Assembly (NCBI RefSeq): GCF_007748115.1
Contig: NZ_CP036289.1
Location: forward strand, 5,146,001-5,210,000
Origin: Bremerella volcania
GTDB taxonomy: Bacteria; Planctomycetota; Planctomycetia; Pirellulales; Pirellulaceae
Direction: 5' to 3'
Length of the DNA stretch: 64,000 nt
The notes beneath the pieces are model-generated. The model worked only from the letters and a program-made list of their open reading frames with translations, was not told the origin of the DNA and searched no databases. Shown here piece after piece: positions 8,403 through 17,834 of the stretch (position 1 is the first letter of the stretch; every line of letters begins with the position of its first letter). Made by a program: the position numbers and the translations under genes.

Positions 8403-10115
8403 TTACGACGCCCAGAACTGCCACCAGGGCGGCGACACTTCCGGAGGCTTGTACATTTGCTCGATCGCAAAGTGGTGATTTTTCATGATCGCATCGCGCC
8501 GCAGGCTGAGCTTGGTGGTCATTTCACCGGTGGCCGGCGTGAAGCCTTGGCCGAGGATGGTGAACGGTCCAACCTGTTCGTAGTCGGCGCGATTAGCCAG
8601 CTGACAGTCGAGAACGTCGCGATACCAAGCACGGACCGCCGGATGCTGCAGGGCTTGTCGTTTGGAAAAGACCCACAGCCGAGCTTCCTTGATGCGCTGA
8701 CGTAGTTGATTGGGATCGGGCACTATGAGGGCCGACAGACACTTGCGTCCTTCCCCGCAAACCACTACCTGAGCGACGAGCGGATCGCTGACAATGGCCA
8801 GTTCGAGCGCATCCGGATTGACCTTCCGACCGGTCGAAAGGACGAGCATCTCCTTGTGCCGACCGGTGATCCAGAGGAAGCCCTCGTCGTCGATCATGCC
8901 GATATCGCCGGTCCGCAGCCAGTCGCCATCCATCACCTGCTGCGTGGCTGCTTCGTCTTGGTAGTATCCCTTCATCACGTGCGGGCCGCGGGTTTCGAGT
9001 TCGCCTTGCTCGGAGATGCGGACCTCGATCCCTTCAAGCTTCTTGCCAACGCTCCCGGCACGATGGGCCCCTTCGGTCGAAACCGAGATCACCGGCGAGG
9101 CTTCGGTCATGCCGTACCCTTCCAGCAGTGAAAGGCCCTGCTTGGCAAACGCTTCAATCACCCAGCCGGCCAACGGTGCGCCCCCGCTGGCACACATGCG
9201 GACCTCGCCGCCTAGTGCGGTTTGCAGTGCACCAGGCATATCGAGCTTGCCATTGGCTTTCAGCCCCTCGACCACCTTTTGATAGAAGTAGGGCACGCCA
9301 TTGATCAGCGTTGGCTTGATGGCCTGGCAGTCGGCCAGGATCGTCTCACGAGAGTGGGCCAAGGCCAACTGCGATCCGCGGGCCATCCACGTATAAACAT
9401 CGCAGGTTCGGGCATACAAATGGCTGAACGGCAGAAAGCTCAGCCGTTTGTCGGCCGGCTTCTCTTCATACGCGTGCACGACCGCCATGGCATTGAAGGC
9501 CAGATTGCGATGCGTCAGCATCACCCCCTTGGGCGGCCCGGTCGTGCCGCTGGTGTAGACTAGCGAGCAGACGTCGTCCGGGTTGATCTGTTCCGCGCGG
9601 TGCTGCAGATCAGCCAATGCCAGTTCTACCGTCGTAGGAAGAATGGCGACGAGATCCGACAGGGTCCGCGACGGCCATAGGCCGTCATCGTCGTAAGCAA
9701 GCGTCTTGACGCAGTCGGCGGCCTGCTTGGCGATCCATCCGTCTTTGTGCGTCGACTCGACGACGATCATCGCCGGGTCGCAATGCTCCAGGATCTGACG
9801 AATTTGGCTTGGGGATGCGTGCGTGCTGATCGGCACATGCCAGGCCCCGAGAAACTGCAAGGCCAGATCGAGCGTAATCCACTCGCGGCGGTTTTCGCTG
9901 AGCTGAACGACCCGCGTGCCTTGGGTAACGCCTTGCTCGGCGAGGGCCGCGGCCGTGCTGGCGACTTCCAGCAGAAGCCCTTCCCAGGTGCTTGACTGAT
10001 ACGCCGTATTTGCCGTTCGCGTCCACAAAGCGGGCGACTTCAAGTCGGTACGTACCCGCTCTAGAAAGATGGCCGCGATCGAATCGGTTTGCTGGATCTC
10101 TCCCCCCGTATCCAT
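8403..10115 (-). CDS. Long-chain fatty-acid-CoA ligase (AMP-forming)
   Basis: A 570-aa enzyme that activates fatty acids to acyl-CoA through an acyl-adenylate. Motifs in order are the P-loop-like YTSGTTGPPKGVMLTH near residue 195, GYGMTEASPVIS near residue 340, and the hinge region WLRTGDIGMIDDEGF / GRHKEMLVLSTGRKV near residues 410-440. The C-terminal domain carries a short insertion before the usual catalytic Lys region, as in long-chain (FadD15/FACL-type) ligases. The ATG at 10115 is chosen because GGAG lies just before it; longer upstream frames would overlap the thiolase. The gap to the thiolase stop is only 20 bp, so the two genes are one transcript. Confidence 0.93.
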   Translation of the reverse strand: MDTGGEIQQTDSIAAIFLERVRTDLKSPALWTRTANTAYQSSTWEGLLLEVASTAAALAEQGVTQGTRVVQLSENRREWITLDLALQFLGAWHVPISTHASPSQIRQILEHCDPAMIVVESTHKDGWIAKQAADCVKTLAYDDDGLWPSRTLSDLVAILPTTVELALADLQHRAEQINPDDVCSLVYTSGTTGPPKGVMLTHRNLAFNAMAVVHAYEEKPADKRLSFLPFSHLYARTCDVYTWMARGSQLALAHSRETILADCQAIKPTLINGVPYFYQKVVEGLKANGKLDMPGALQTALGGEVRMCASGGAPLAGWVIEAFAKQGLSLLEGYGMTEASPVISVSTEGAHRAGSVGKKLEGIEVRISEQGELETRGPHVMKGYYQDEAATQQVMDGDWLRTGDIGMIDDEGFLWITGRHKEMLVLSTGRKVNPDALELAIVSDPLVAQVVVCGEGRKCLSALIVPDPNQLRQRIKEARLWVFSKRQALQHPAVRAWYRDVLDCQLANRADYEQVGPFTILGQGFTPATGEMTTKLSLRRDAIMKNHHFAIEQMYKPPEVSPPWWQFWAS

Positions 10116-10135
10116 CCGAGATCTCCGGCCTGGCG

Positions 10136-11296
10136 TTAGTCGATTCGCTCGAAGATGGTGGCGATCCCCTGGCCGACACCAATACACATGGTCGCCAGGC
10201 CGAAGCGGGCACCACGATCACACATCGCGTGCAGCAGCGTCGTACTGATGCGCGCGCCCGAGCAGCCCAGCGGGTGCCCAATCGCAATCGCTCCACCGTG
10301 GACGTTGACCTTTTCGATATCCAACTTGAGCCCGCGAATGCAGGCGAGCGACTGGGACGCGAACGCTTCGTTCAATTCGATGAGGTCGATCTGATCGAGC
10401 GTCATTCCGGCCCGTTTCAGGACTTTGTGCGTAGCCGGGATTGGACCGGTTCCCATCACCGACGGCTCGACGCCAGCCACCGCGGTGGCAACCACCTTGG
10501 CCATGGGCTTCAAGTCCAACCGCTTGGCGGCCGTGTCCGACATCATGAGCATTGCACACGCGCCGTCGTTGATGGGTGAAGCGTTGCCGGCGGTGACCGT
10601 TCCGCCGTCGGGCATGAACACGGGACGCAGTGCCGACAGGGCCTCGATACTGGTATCGTCGCGAATGCACTGATCGGTCGTGAGGAGTTGCCGCTGACCG
10701 TCTTCGGCGCGACCGTGCGTGGGGATGATCTCCTGGTTGAATTTACCGGCATCCGTTGCGGCGATCGCCTTTTGATGGCTGGCCAGTGCAAACTGGTCCT
10801 GATCTTTCCGCGAGATTCCCTGCGTCTGGGCGAGGAACTCGGCCGTGATTCCCATATGCAGGGCCGCTTCCGACGTGTAGCGGTATAGCTTGGGATTCAC
10901 GTCGAGCGCATGATCCATGGGGACATGCGTCATATGTTCCAGACCGCCAACGATCTGAACGTCTTCGCCCCCGGCAATGATACTGTGCGCGGCCTGGTTG
11001 ATCGCTTGGAGACTACTTCCGCAAAGCCGATTGATGGTGGTCCCTGCCGCGGTGACCGGCAGGCCCGCGGTCAGCCCGATAATGCGAGCGACGTTCAGGC
11101 CTTGTTCCAGCGTCTGCTGGGTGTTGCCGAACAAAACGTCTTCGATCTCACGGGGATCGATCCCGGTTCGCTCAACCAGCGCCTGCACGCAGTGCACGGC
11201 CAAATCGTCGCTGCGGACGTCACGATAGTAGCCGCGCTCGGGGTGGGCTCGACCGATCGGAGTTCGCAAACAGTCAATGATTACCGCCTGATTCAT
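10136..11296 (-). CDS. Acetyl-CoA acyltransferase (thiolase)
   Basis: A 386-aa thiolase that cleaves 3-ketoacyl-CoA in the last beta-oxidation step. It starts with VIIDCLRTPIGRA. The nucleophilic Cys is in NRLCGSSLQAI near residue 90, and the second catalytic pair is in the C-terminal motifs GGAIAIGHPLGCSG and MCIGVGQGIA, giving the classical Cys/His/Cys set. It lies 30 bp downstream of the multifunctional FadJ-like gene and 20 bp upstream of the acyl-CoA ligase. That arrangement supports a degradative (FadA/FadI-type) rather than a biosynthetic role. Confidence 0.94.
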   Translation of the reverse strand: MNQAVIIDCLRTPIGRAHPERGYYRDVRSDDLAVHCVQALVERTGIDPREIEDVLFGNTQQTLEQGLNVARIIGLTAGLPVTAAGTTINRLCGSSLQAINQAAHSIIAGGEDVQIVGGLEHMTHVPMDHALDVNPKLYRYTSEAALHMGITAEFLAQTQGISRKDQDQFALASHQKAIAATDAGKFNQEIIPTHGRAEDGQRQLLTTDQCIRDDTSIEALSALRPVFMPDGGTVTAGNASPINDGACAMLMMSDTAAKRLDLKPMAKVVATAVAGVEPSVMGTGPIPATHKVLKRAGMTLDQIDLIELNEAFASQSLACIRGLKLDIEKVNVHGGAIAIGHPLGCSGARISTTLLHAMCDRGARFGLATMCIGVGQGIATIFERID

Positions 11297-11326
11297 GATG
11301 ATGCTTTCTCTCTTTTCCTCGTGCGA

Positions 11327-13483
11327 TTAGTCCGAGGACCGGTCGTAAAACTTGCTATCCGTTTTGGCCATCTCCAGAAGCATTTCCGTGGGAGCGAACC
11401 GGTTACCCAGTTCCTGCAGCGGCTGAAGCCACTCGATCAGCGTCTTCGCGCCGACGGTATCGGCCCAGAACAGCAGGCCTCCTTTGAATGGTGGGAACCC
11501 AATGCCAAAGACTAAACCAAGGTCGACGTCGCGCGGATCGCGGACGACCCCTTCGTCCAGGGCCCGCGTCGCCTCCAACAGCATCGGCAAGATCAGACGG
11601 TGCTGGATTTCTTCGTCGGTGATTTCACGCTCAGGTGCTTCGACGTATTTGGCGATCAGCTCTAGCGCCATTGGATCTGGCTCGGGGCGTCCCTTCTTCT
11701 TTTCGTGATTGTAGAACCCGTACCCCTTCTTCGTGCCGAGCCGTTCATTCTTGATCAATGCCGGCAGAATCGGCGAGACGAGGGTCCGTTCCGGGAATGC
11801 GTCGTACATCGTTCGTCCCGCGTAGAAGGACGTATCGATGCCGACCATGTCGTACAGCGCGACCGGCCCCATCGGCATGCCAAACTTCGTGGCGATTTTG
11901 TCGATCCGCTTCATGTCGACGCCGTCTTGCAGCAGCTGCGTCGCTTCGTTCATGTAGGGGAAGAGCAGCCGATTGACCAAAAAGCCAGGCCCATCGTTGA
12001 CGACGATCGGGAACTTACCCAGGCCCTTGGCATAGGCGACGGCGGTGGCAGCGGTTTCGTCGGAGGTATGCTCGCCGCGGATCACTTCCACAAGCTTCAT
12101 CTTGCGGACCGGATTGAAGAAGTGAATCCCGACGAAACGCTCCGGGTGCTTCAGGTTTTCGGCCAGCTTGGTAATGGGCAGCGTCGACGTATTGCTGGCC
12201 AGGATCGTCTCGGCGGGAAGCTTCTCTTCCAGTCCGGCGAAGATCTTGCGTTTGAGTTCCAGGTTCTCGACGACCGCTTCGATGATGATGTCGGAGCCAA
12301 GTAGTTCGTCGCCGCTGGTGGTGCTGTGAAGTCGGCCGGCGTAGTGAATCGCTCGCTCGACATTCTTGCTGCGGGTTTCCTTGTCGAACGACACTTCATC
12401 GAGCACCGCGCTGGCACCACGCTGGAGAGCTTCAGGGTTGGCGTCATTCAGCGTGACGGTCAGCCCTCGCTTCAGATTCGCCGCGGCGATGCCGCTTCCC
12501 ATAATGCCAGCCCCGATGACGCTGGCCGACTCAAGCTTGCGCGGCTTCGGGCCTTCTCCTTCGACGCCGCTATCCTTCTTGTTGCGATCGGTCAGCAGGA
12601 AGACGTTGATCAGGGCCGCGTTGACCGGCGTGCCGAACAGCTTGGCCATTCCTTGTGCTTCGGCTTCCAGCGCCGACTGAGCGTCGACCATGGCGCCGCC
12701 GAGCAGCGTTTCCAAAGCCGCGAGGGGGGCGGGATATTGTCCCTTGGTCTGCTGCTGAATGTAGGCCGAGGCGGTGGCACCGAGGAAGCCAAGTTCGGTC
12801 TCGTTGATCGCGATCGGCTTGATGCGCTGGGCGCGATCGTTCAGGTACTGGCCTGTTTTCTGTTCTTCGCGAATCATCGAGATCGCGGCCGGCACCAACT
12901 TTTCGGCAGGGACGACGTCGTCGGCCAGTCCCAACTCCAGGGCCTTCTGGGGCGAGACACTTTCACCGGAGGTGATCATTTTGACCGCGTTGCCAAGGCC
13001 GACCAGCCGCGACAAGCGAACCGTTCCACCCCAACCGGGATAGATCCCCAGCTTCACCTCGGGCAGCCCGATTTCGGTTTTCTCGTGGGTCGAGACGATC
13101 CGGCGATCGCAGCCCAGTGCCAGTTCCGTTCCGCCGCCAACGCACGTTCCGTTGATCGCCGCGACGGTCAGCCACTTGTTGGCATGTAGCCTGCCGAACA
13201 GGTCCTGTCCCCAGCGGCACATCTCGTAGGTTCGCTTCTCGTCGACTTCCATCGAGGCGGCGAACTCGTTGATGTCGGCACCGGCGATGAAGATGCTGGG
13301 CTTCGCCGAGTCGATAATGACGCCGACGATGTCGTCGCGTTGGGCCAATGTATCGAGGTAACCGGCAAGTTCTTCCATGACGGGACGGCTCAGAATGTTC
13401 GCTCCCTTGTCAGGCAGGTCGAACGTCAGGCAGGCAATGTCCTGTTCGGGGAAGCTAAGCTTGATGTTGGAATTGGGGGCCAT
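11327..13483 (-). CDS. Enoyl-CoA hydratase / 3-hydroxyacyl-CoA dehydrogenase fusion
   Basis: A 718-aa multifunctional beta-oxidation enzyme of FadB/FadJ type. The N-terminal crotonase domain (about residues 10-190) shows the oxyanion-hole segments FIAGADI and GTCVGGGTELALGCD, with EVKLGIYPGWGGT carrying the catalytic Glu region. The central NAD-binding domain (from about 300) has VIGAGIMGSGIAAANL. The dehydrogenase signature HFFNPVRKMKLVEV lies near 450, and two 3HCDH C-terminal domains complete the protein. The ATG at 13483 has GGAA 7 nt upstream; a GTG at 13510 in the same frame is less likely. This is the first gene of the beta-oxidation cluster, with thiolase following after 30 bp. Confidence 0.94.
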   Translation of the reverse strand: MAPNSNIKLSFPEQDIACLTFDLPDKGANILSRPVMEELAGYLDTLAQRDDIVGVIIDSAKPSIFIAGADINEFAASMEVDEKRTYEMCRWGQDLFGRLHANKWLTVAAINGTCVGGGTELALGCDRRIVSTHEKTEIGLPEVKLGIYPGWGGTVRLSRLVGLGNAVKMITSGESVSPQKALELGLADDVVPAEKLVPAAISMIREEQKTGQYLNDRAQRIKPIAINETELGFLGATASAYIQQQTKGQYPAPLAALETLLGGAMVDAQSALEAEAQGMAKLFGTPVNAALINVFLLTDRNKKDSGVEGEGPKPRKLESASVIGAGIMGSGIAAANLKRGLTVTLNDANPEALQRGASAVLDEVSFDKETRSKNVERAIHYAGRLHSTTSGDELLGSDIIIEAVVENLELKRKIFAGLEEKLPAETILASNTSTLPITKLAENLKHPERFVGIHFFNPVRKMKLVEVIRGEHTSDETAATAVAYAKGLGKFPIVVNDGPGFLVNRLLFPYMNEATQLLQDGVDMKRIDKIATKFGMPMGPVALYDMVGIDTSFYAGRTMYDAFPERTLVSPILPALIKNERLGTKKGYGFYNHEKKKGRPEPDPMALELIAKYVEAPEREITDEEIQHRLILPMLLEATRALDEGVVRDPRDVDLGLVFGIGFPPFKGGLLFWADTVGAKTLIEWLQPLQELGNRFAPTEMLLEMAKTDSKFYDRSSD

Positions 13484-13594
13484 GTCTGGTTCCGTTTCGT
13501 CCCGGGTCACACAAGAACGGCTCGTTGGACCACGTAACTAATCTAGGGGAGCGCAAACATGTGGGGTGCTCCCAGACGCTGGAATTATAACGCG

Positions 13595-15922
13595 CTAGAG
13601 CCCTGAGGGTTGAGTGGGTTCGCCGGCGGGGGATAAGAATCCGTTTTGACTATGGCTGGCTTGACGGTCGAACCAGTTTTTCCAGGCAGCACACTTCGCT
13701 TCCAGAGAAATGGAGTCCGAAATTGCCTCAGGCCATCGATCTTTCGCGACGATACTGGACAGTCCGTCCAGTGCCGCCGCGCGAATCGACGTTTCGTCAT
13801 CCAGAACACGAATGAGAACGGGGACGTCGCTGGAGCTTTTTCTGGCGGCAATGGCCTGCACCGCTTTCAGGCGGACCGATTTCGACGACGAATAGGTCAT
13901 GCGGCTCAAGTGATCGATTCCGCGCGGGTCGTTGTGGGCATCCAGCGCCTTGCACGCGGCCATCTGCACATCGATGTCGCTGTCGGTGAGTCGATCGACA
14001 AAATCGTTGATGCTGGTGGCTCCATTAACGCTTGCCAGGGCCTCGACCGCGGCCATGCGAACGTTGGGCATCTCGTGATGAAGTCCGTCCCGGATCTGTG
14101 ACTTCACATCGTCCAAGGGAAAGTCAACAACGTAGCGATAGGCGGCGATGCGCACTTGAGGGGAATCGTGCGCCAAAGCCCGTCGAACGATTGGTCGAGC
14201 GGCCTCGCGCTGATCGTTGCGAATCACTTCCATCAGCACCGGCCAGGTCATCGGCGTGAACTGCTCGACGTGCGACGCCAGACGCCACACGACAAGTTCC
14301 GGCACGATGGCCTGGCGGGACAGCTCTTCCAGCTTTCGCAGCGCCGAAAGGATCAGCTTGGGATCGTCTGAGGTCGCCTCTTGCAGGGTGCGGTAGGCCG
14401 GATCGCACTGGGGAAGCAGTACGTCAAACAGGTAAGGGTTATCGTACGAGGCCAACGGCTTGGCGGCCTGGTCGACGGCGGCCAGCACAGCTTCTGGCTG
14501 CAAAAGCAAGGCCCGTCGGGCTTCGGTGCGTTCCGATTCGGCTGCGGCGTGCTCTGCTTTTTCGATCAGGTCGAGAAGGGTCATCGCCTCTTCGGCGGTC
14601 AGCTTCGGAATCTCTTTTCTCTTCGCCGTCAGCGGGACTTCTTCTGGCCGTTTCTGCTGGGCTACCAGCTCTGGCGAACGCTGGATCATTGCCTCGCGGA
14701 CCTGACGACTATTGTCTTCTTTCAACCGTGCGAAGACGTCTCGATACTTCGACTCGAGCGGGACCAACTGGGCAACGGCCAGGCGTACTCGCCACGACGA
14801 AGCCTCGGAAAGACGCTGCCACTCGTCGTGACCAGGGATAAGACTCCAGGCAAAGACCGCGGCGACCTGAACCAGGGCGGGATCCTTGTCGGCGATCTCT
14901 TTCAGCATCGCTTGAGCCGCGGCCGATCCGTCGCGGCCGAGCCCGATGGTAGCGCTTTCCCGCGTGGGGAATTCCGCCGAGCGTGTCTGCGCGATGAGCG
15001 TTTCCAGGGGAGCCACACTACGCAGGTAAGGCTCCCAGAGCTTGAGCCTGCGGATGGCCTGGGGCGATAGTTGATCGAAGTGCTGGGTGATCGCGTCACT
15101 CTCGGCCGATCGATGAAACAAAAGCAGATCGAGGAGCGTACCTTGTAGCTCAGGCGATGCTTGCGCGAAGCTTTCCGTTAGCACGGATACTTGTTGGTCT
15201 TCGGGAAGCACCATCGCCAGCGATATCCAGAACTGCTGCCCCAGGGCTGCCGAAGCGGCTTCGTCGGTTGTTTGCGCATCGCCACTCAGCGTTGCTCGTT
15301 CCTGGAAGAGTTGCTCAATAACCGGCCGAGCCTGTTTGGGGGGCATCATGGCCAGGGCTTCCAGCAGAGCGGCTTTGGTGGTGAACGCGACCTCTTGCCT
15401 CTCGATCAAATCCGCCAATCTTCGCGGATCAACCGAGTACCCGCTGCGTATCAAACCGACCAGCGCGGTGGCGGCGATCTCGGGGTTGGTCGACTTTGTT
15501 CCGCTTTCCAACGTCGTTTGTGGTGATTCTGGCTGATCCAACAGCGACTCGAGCGCCGAGTGACGCCAGCGTGTGCTTCCTTGAGCCACCGCCAGGTAGA
15601 CCGGTACGCTGTGATCGAGATACCAACCACGCGACTCGACGTGTTGTGGGCGGAGGGCCGTTTCCGAGGTTTGAACGACGTTGGCGGCCAGCACCGTTTC
15701 GGCCGCTTCGACGGCTGGGTCTTTTACAGGGGGAAGCTCGGTAGAAGAGCGTTGGGACGTCTTCTCAGGCTTCGACCTTGGTGGTGTCGATGAAAGCTCG
15801 GGCAGGTCCCTTGTACCATCGATGACGCTACGACAGCCTGAACCTGCGGCAAGGGCCAGGGAAAGAGTCACTGCTAGCAGTGCAGTAAGAGTCGGGTGGT
15901 TGCGAACGTAATCAGCGGTCAT
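13595..15922 (-). CDS. HEAT-repeat exported lipoprotein
   Basis: A 775-aa protein with a hydrophobic N-terminal segment ending in AAGSGC (Cys near 30), typical of a lipoprotein signal. The first ~150 residues are Ser/Pro/Thr-rich linker; the rest is helical with recurrent HEAT-like units. The clearest are at residues 590-730, where 'D.VR..A...L' patterns such as SPQVRIAAYRYV, MPNVRMAAVEAL, DIDVQMAACKAL and SKSVRLKAVQAI recur about every 30 residues. HEAT solenoids act as protein-interaction scaffolds; no catalytic motif is seen. The ATG directly abuts a 7-bp hairpin in the leader (15923-15947). It lies 59 bp downstream of another secreted helical-repeat protein on the same strand. Confidence 0.85.
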   Translation of the reverse strand: MTADYVRNHPTLTALLAVTLSLALAAGSGCRSVIDGTRDLPELSSTPPRSKPEKTSQRSSTELPPVKDPAVEAAETVLAANVVQTSETALRPQHVESRGWYLDHSVPVYLAVAQGSTRWRHSALESLLDQPESPQTTLESGTKSTNPEIAATALVGLIRSGYSVDPRRLADLIERQEVAFTTKAALLEALAMMPPKQARPVIEQLFQERATLSGDAQTTDEAASAALGQQFWISLAMVLPEDQQVSVLTESFAQASPELQGTLLDLLLFHRSAESDAITQHFDQLSPQAIRRLKLWEPYLRSVAPLETLIAQTRSAEFPTRESATIGLGRDGSAAAQAMLKEIADKDPALVQVAAVFAWSLIPGHDEWQRLSEASSWRVRLAVAQLVPLESKYRDVFARLKEDNSRQVREAMIQRSPELVAQQKRPEEVPLTAKRKEIPKLTAEEAMTLLDLIEKAEHAAAESERTEARRALLLQPEAVLAAVDQAAKPLASYDNPYLFDVLLPQCDPAYRTLQEATSDDPKLILSALRKLEELSRQAIVPELVVWRLASHVEQFTPMTWPVLMEVIRNDQREAARPIVRRALAHDSPQVRIAAYRYVVDFPLDDVKSQIRDGLHHEMPNVRMAAVEALASVNGATSINDFVDRLTDSDIDVQMAACKALDAHNDPRGIDHLSRMTYSSSKSVRLKAVQAIAARKSSSDVPVLIRVLDDETSIRAAALDGLSSIVAKDRWPEAISDSISLEAKCAAWKNWFDRQASHSQNGFLSPAGEPTQPSGL

Positions 15923-15947
15923 GCCGCTGCTTTTAGCTGGCAGCGGC
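15923..15947 (-). promoter_or_regulatory. Hairpin abutting a start codon
   Basis: The inverted repeat GCCGCTG (15923-15929) and CAGCGGC (15941-15947) has an 11-nt loop. On the minus strand the 3' arm ends at the base immediately before the ATG of the HEAT-repeat gene (15920-15922). The hairpin therefore occupies the position where a ribosome binding site would lie. There is no U-run, so it does not look like a terminator. Confidence 0.4.
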
Positions 15948-15981
15948 AGCTACGACAAGATCATTCCCGCGTCCGCTGACG

Positions 15982-17784
15982 TTAGTTGGGAACATCCGCG
16001 GCGGGAGCACCCGGTACGTCTTCGGCAGGTGCAGCGGCAGCACCAGGAACATCTGCAGGCGCCCCACCCGGAACGTCCGCCGGAGCGGTACCGCCAGGAA
16101 TATCGGCCGGAGCTGCCCCAGGAACGTCTTCGGACGCGGCTCCAGGAATATCCGCTGGAGCGGCTCCTGGGACGTCATCGCCAGGCACATCGGCACCTCC
16201 GGGGACATCAGGAGCCACGGCACCACCTGGGACGTCGTCGGCAGGCTTGGTAGCGGTGTCCGCTTCAGGCGGAGTGATGTCGACGGCCGCTTTGGCGGCC
16301 AGCTTCTGGGCGGCGACCGTTAGCGTCTCGAGACGCGTTTTGGAATTCTTAAGCAGTTCATCTTCCCATAGCTCGTCGTTATCGACAGTGGCCAGCATGT
16401 TGTACATCGACTTGGCCAGACCGACGATCACTTCTCGGTCCTCCGCGTTTTTAGCATAGCGAATGAGTCCTACTCGGATCGAGCTTCCATCATCGGTGAT
16501 TTGCGTCGTCGAACCGACCAGACCTTGCATGCAGTCGTCGAGATGCGTCTTCACGCGACGGCGGAAGAGAGTTTCCATCCGGACGACCAACGGATCGCGA
16601 ATGATCTCTGGCTCCATCATCTCTTCGTCGTATTCACCGAATTCGCCGGGCCCCATCGGGTTGCGGCCACGCGAACGCGACGAGGGACGGGAAGGAGGCC
16701 GCGAAGTTGGACGCGGCGTTGGCTGCATCATCGGGCCACTCATGCCGTATTCGCTTCCCATCATGCCAGAGCCGCCGGGGCCCATCAGTGCCTTGTAGTA
16801 CTCGGTGATCGCGTTGTCGTACCAGGCAACGTCAGAGGAAACCGCTTCCAGAGCCACCTTGCCAATCTCCGCCGATTCCTTCGCGACGTCAAGTTTGGCA
16901 GCCGTTTGCGCGTCGTAATTCAGATGGCCTTTCGCCGCGATGGCATTGCATCGCATTTCGATCGGCAGGCTCTCGTCGAGAATGATGATGTTCAGGGCAT
17001 TGGCTAAAGCTCCGTCACGTCCGGCGTTACCAATGCTGCGTGCCACGTCGATGGCCCGCTTCCGCATCCAGGTGTGGGCATCGGCGCCACGACCTTTTGG
17101 AGGAGCTTTCTCGCTCAACGTCTTAACGACCAGGTCCATCACCTTGGTCTTCTCGGCACCGGCCATCGACCCCAAATTCACGCCGTACAGCTGACACTGT
17201 TCCATCAGACCAATCCAGGCGCCAACCTTCACGGCGTCGCTTTGATTGGGATCTTCCAGAGTGGAAAGCAGGATGGCCGTTGCTGGCGCATAAGGGATCT
17301 CAGGAGTTTGGTTGATGTTGTCCATTTCCTTCGACCGCAGATCACCCAACAACAAAATCGCGTTGTAACGCAGTACCGGGTGATAATTCGGCTTGATGTA
17401 TTCGCGCATAAACTCGACCATGATTTCATTAACCATGGCGCGAGACGTTGGCTCGGAGTAGAGTGGGCCGTAGTAGGCTCGCAGGAACTCTTGCCGCTTG
17501 GCACCGGCCTGGGTCCAGTTCCCTTTGCGAGTCCAACTCTTCAGGTAGGCATCGCGGAAGAACTTGCGAATCAGTGCCCGGCCTTGCTCGTCCATCGTTT
17601 TACCACTGAGGTATTCGCGAACGGCGGCTTGAGCCTGACCGAAACGGATGCGTGTTTGCGTATCACGCGAATCAGGATCGATATCGGTGGCCGTAACCGG
17701 AATCTCGTTGTACTGAGCCCAGCTGGTTTGCCCGCAACAGGCCATGATGGCGAGTACCAGGGTCGAGACAGCAACTCGTTTCAT
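15982..17784 (-). CDS. Secreted helical protein with Pro/Gly-rich repeat tail
   Basis: A 600-aa protein with a cleavable signal peptide (VAVSTLVLAIMACCGQTSWA, cut near AQY). Residues 25-330 are mostly helical with HEAT-like character ('ILLGDLRSKE', 'MRCNAIAAKGHL'). A Pro/Arg/Ser-rich linker at about 360-385 holds the run PRPTSRPPSRPSSRSRGR. A second helical part follows at 390-505. The last ~90 residues (15986-16255) are a degenerate repeat of DVPG-G/A units separated by Ala/Pro, which looks like an extended surface or wall linker. The function is not recognised. AGGAAAA precedes the ATG. Together with the downstream HEAT lipoprotein it may form a two-gene envelope unit. Confidence 0.8.
   Translation of the reverse strand: MKRVAVSTLVLAIMACCGQTSWAQYNEIPVTATDIDPDSRDTQTRIRFGQAQAAVREYLSGKTMDEQGRALIRKFFRDAYLKSWTRKGNWTQAGAKRQEFLRAYYGPLYSEPTSRAMVNEIMVEFMREYIKPNYHPVLRYNAILLLGDLRSKEMDNINQTPEIPYAPATAILLSTLEDPNQSDAVKVGAWIGLMEQCQLYGVNLGSMAGAEKTKVMDLVVKTLSEKAPPKGRGADAHTWMRKRAIDVARSIGNAGRDGALANALNIIILDESLPIEMRCNAIAAKGHLNYDAQTAAKLDVAKESAEIGKVALEAVSSDVAWYDNAITEYYKALMGPGGSGMMGSEYGMSGPMMQPTPRPTSRPPSRPSSRSRGRNPMGPGEFGEYDEEMMEPEIIRDPLVVRMETLFRRRVKTHLDDCMQGLVGSTTQITDDGSSIRVGLIRYAKNAEDREVIVGLAKSMYNMLATVDNDELWEDELLKNSKTRLETLTVAAQKLAAKAAVDITPPEADTATKPADDVPGGAVAPDVPGGADVPGDDVPGAAPADIPGAASEDVPGAAPADIPGGTAPADVPGGAPADVPGAAAAPAEDVPGAPAADVPN
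15986..16255 (-). repeat. DVPG-type coding repeat array
   Basis: The 3' end of the gene is built of short degenerate in-frame units encoding D-V/I-P-G-G/A, often spaced as 'APADIPGAA' or 'APADVPGG'. Roughly a dozen units are present. On the opposite strand the same repeat reads as Pro/Gly/Thr-rich nonsense frames, which are artefacts of the repeat. Confidence 0.8.
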
Positions 17785-17817
17785 GCCACGGTTTTCCTAT
17801 GAATGAGAGTCTTCCCA

Positions 17818-17834
17818 CCTCAGGCATCCTGAGG
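17818..17834. promoter_or_regulatory. Inverted repeat upstream of the DVPG-tail gene
   Basis: CCTCAGG-CAT-CCTGAGG, a perfect 7-bp inverted repeat with a 3-nt spacer, 34 bp upstream of the ATG at 17784. It could be an operator or a 5'-UTR hairpin; nothing in the sequence decides which. Confidence 0.3.

Noticed and set aside
15986-16459. Plus-strand Pro/Gly/Ser-rich frame opposite the DVPG repeat
   Set aside because: An artefact of the repeat; the minus-strand gene has a signal peptide and continuous coding.
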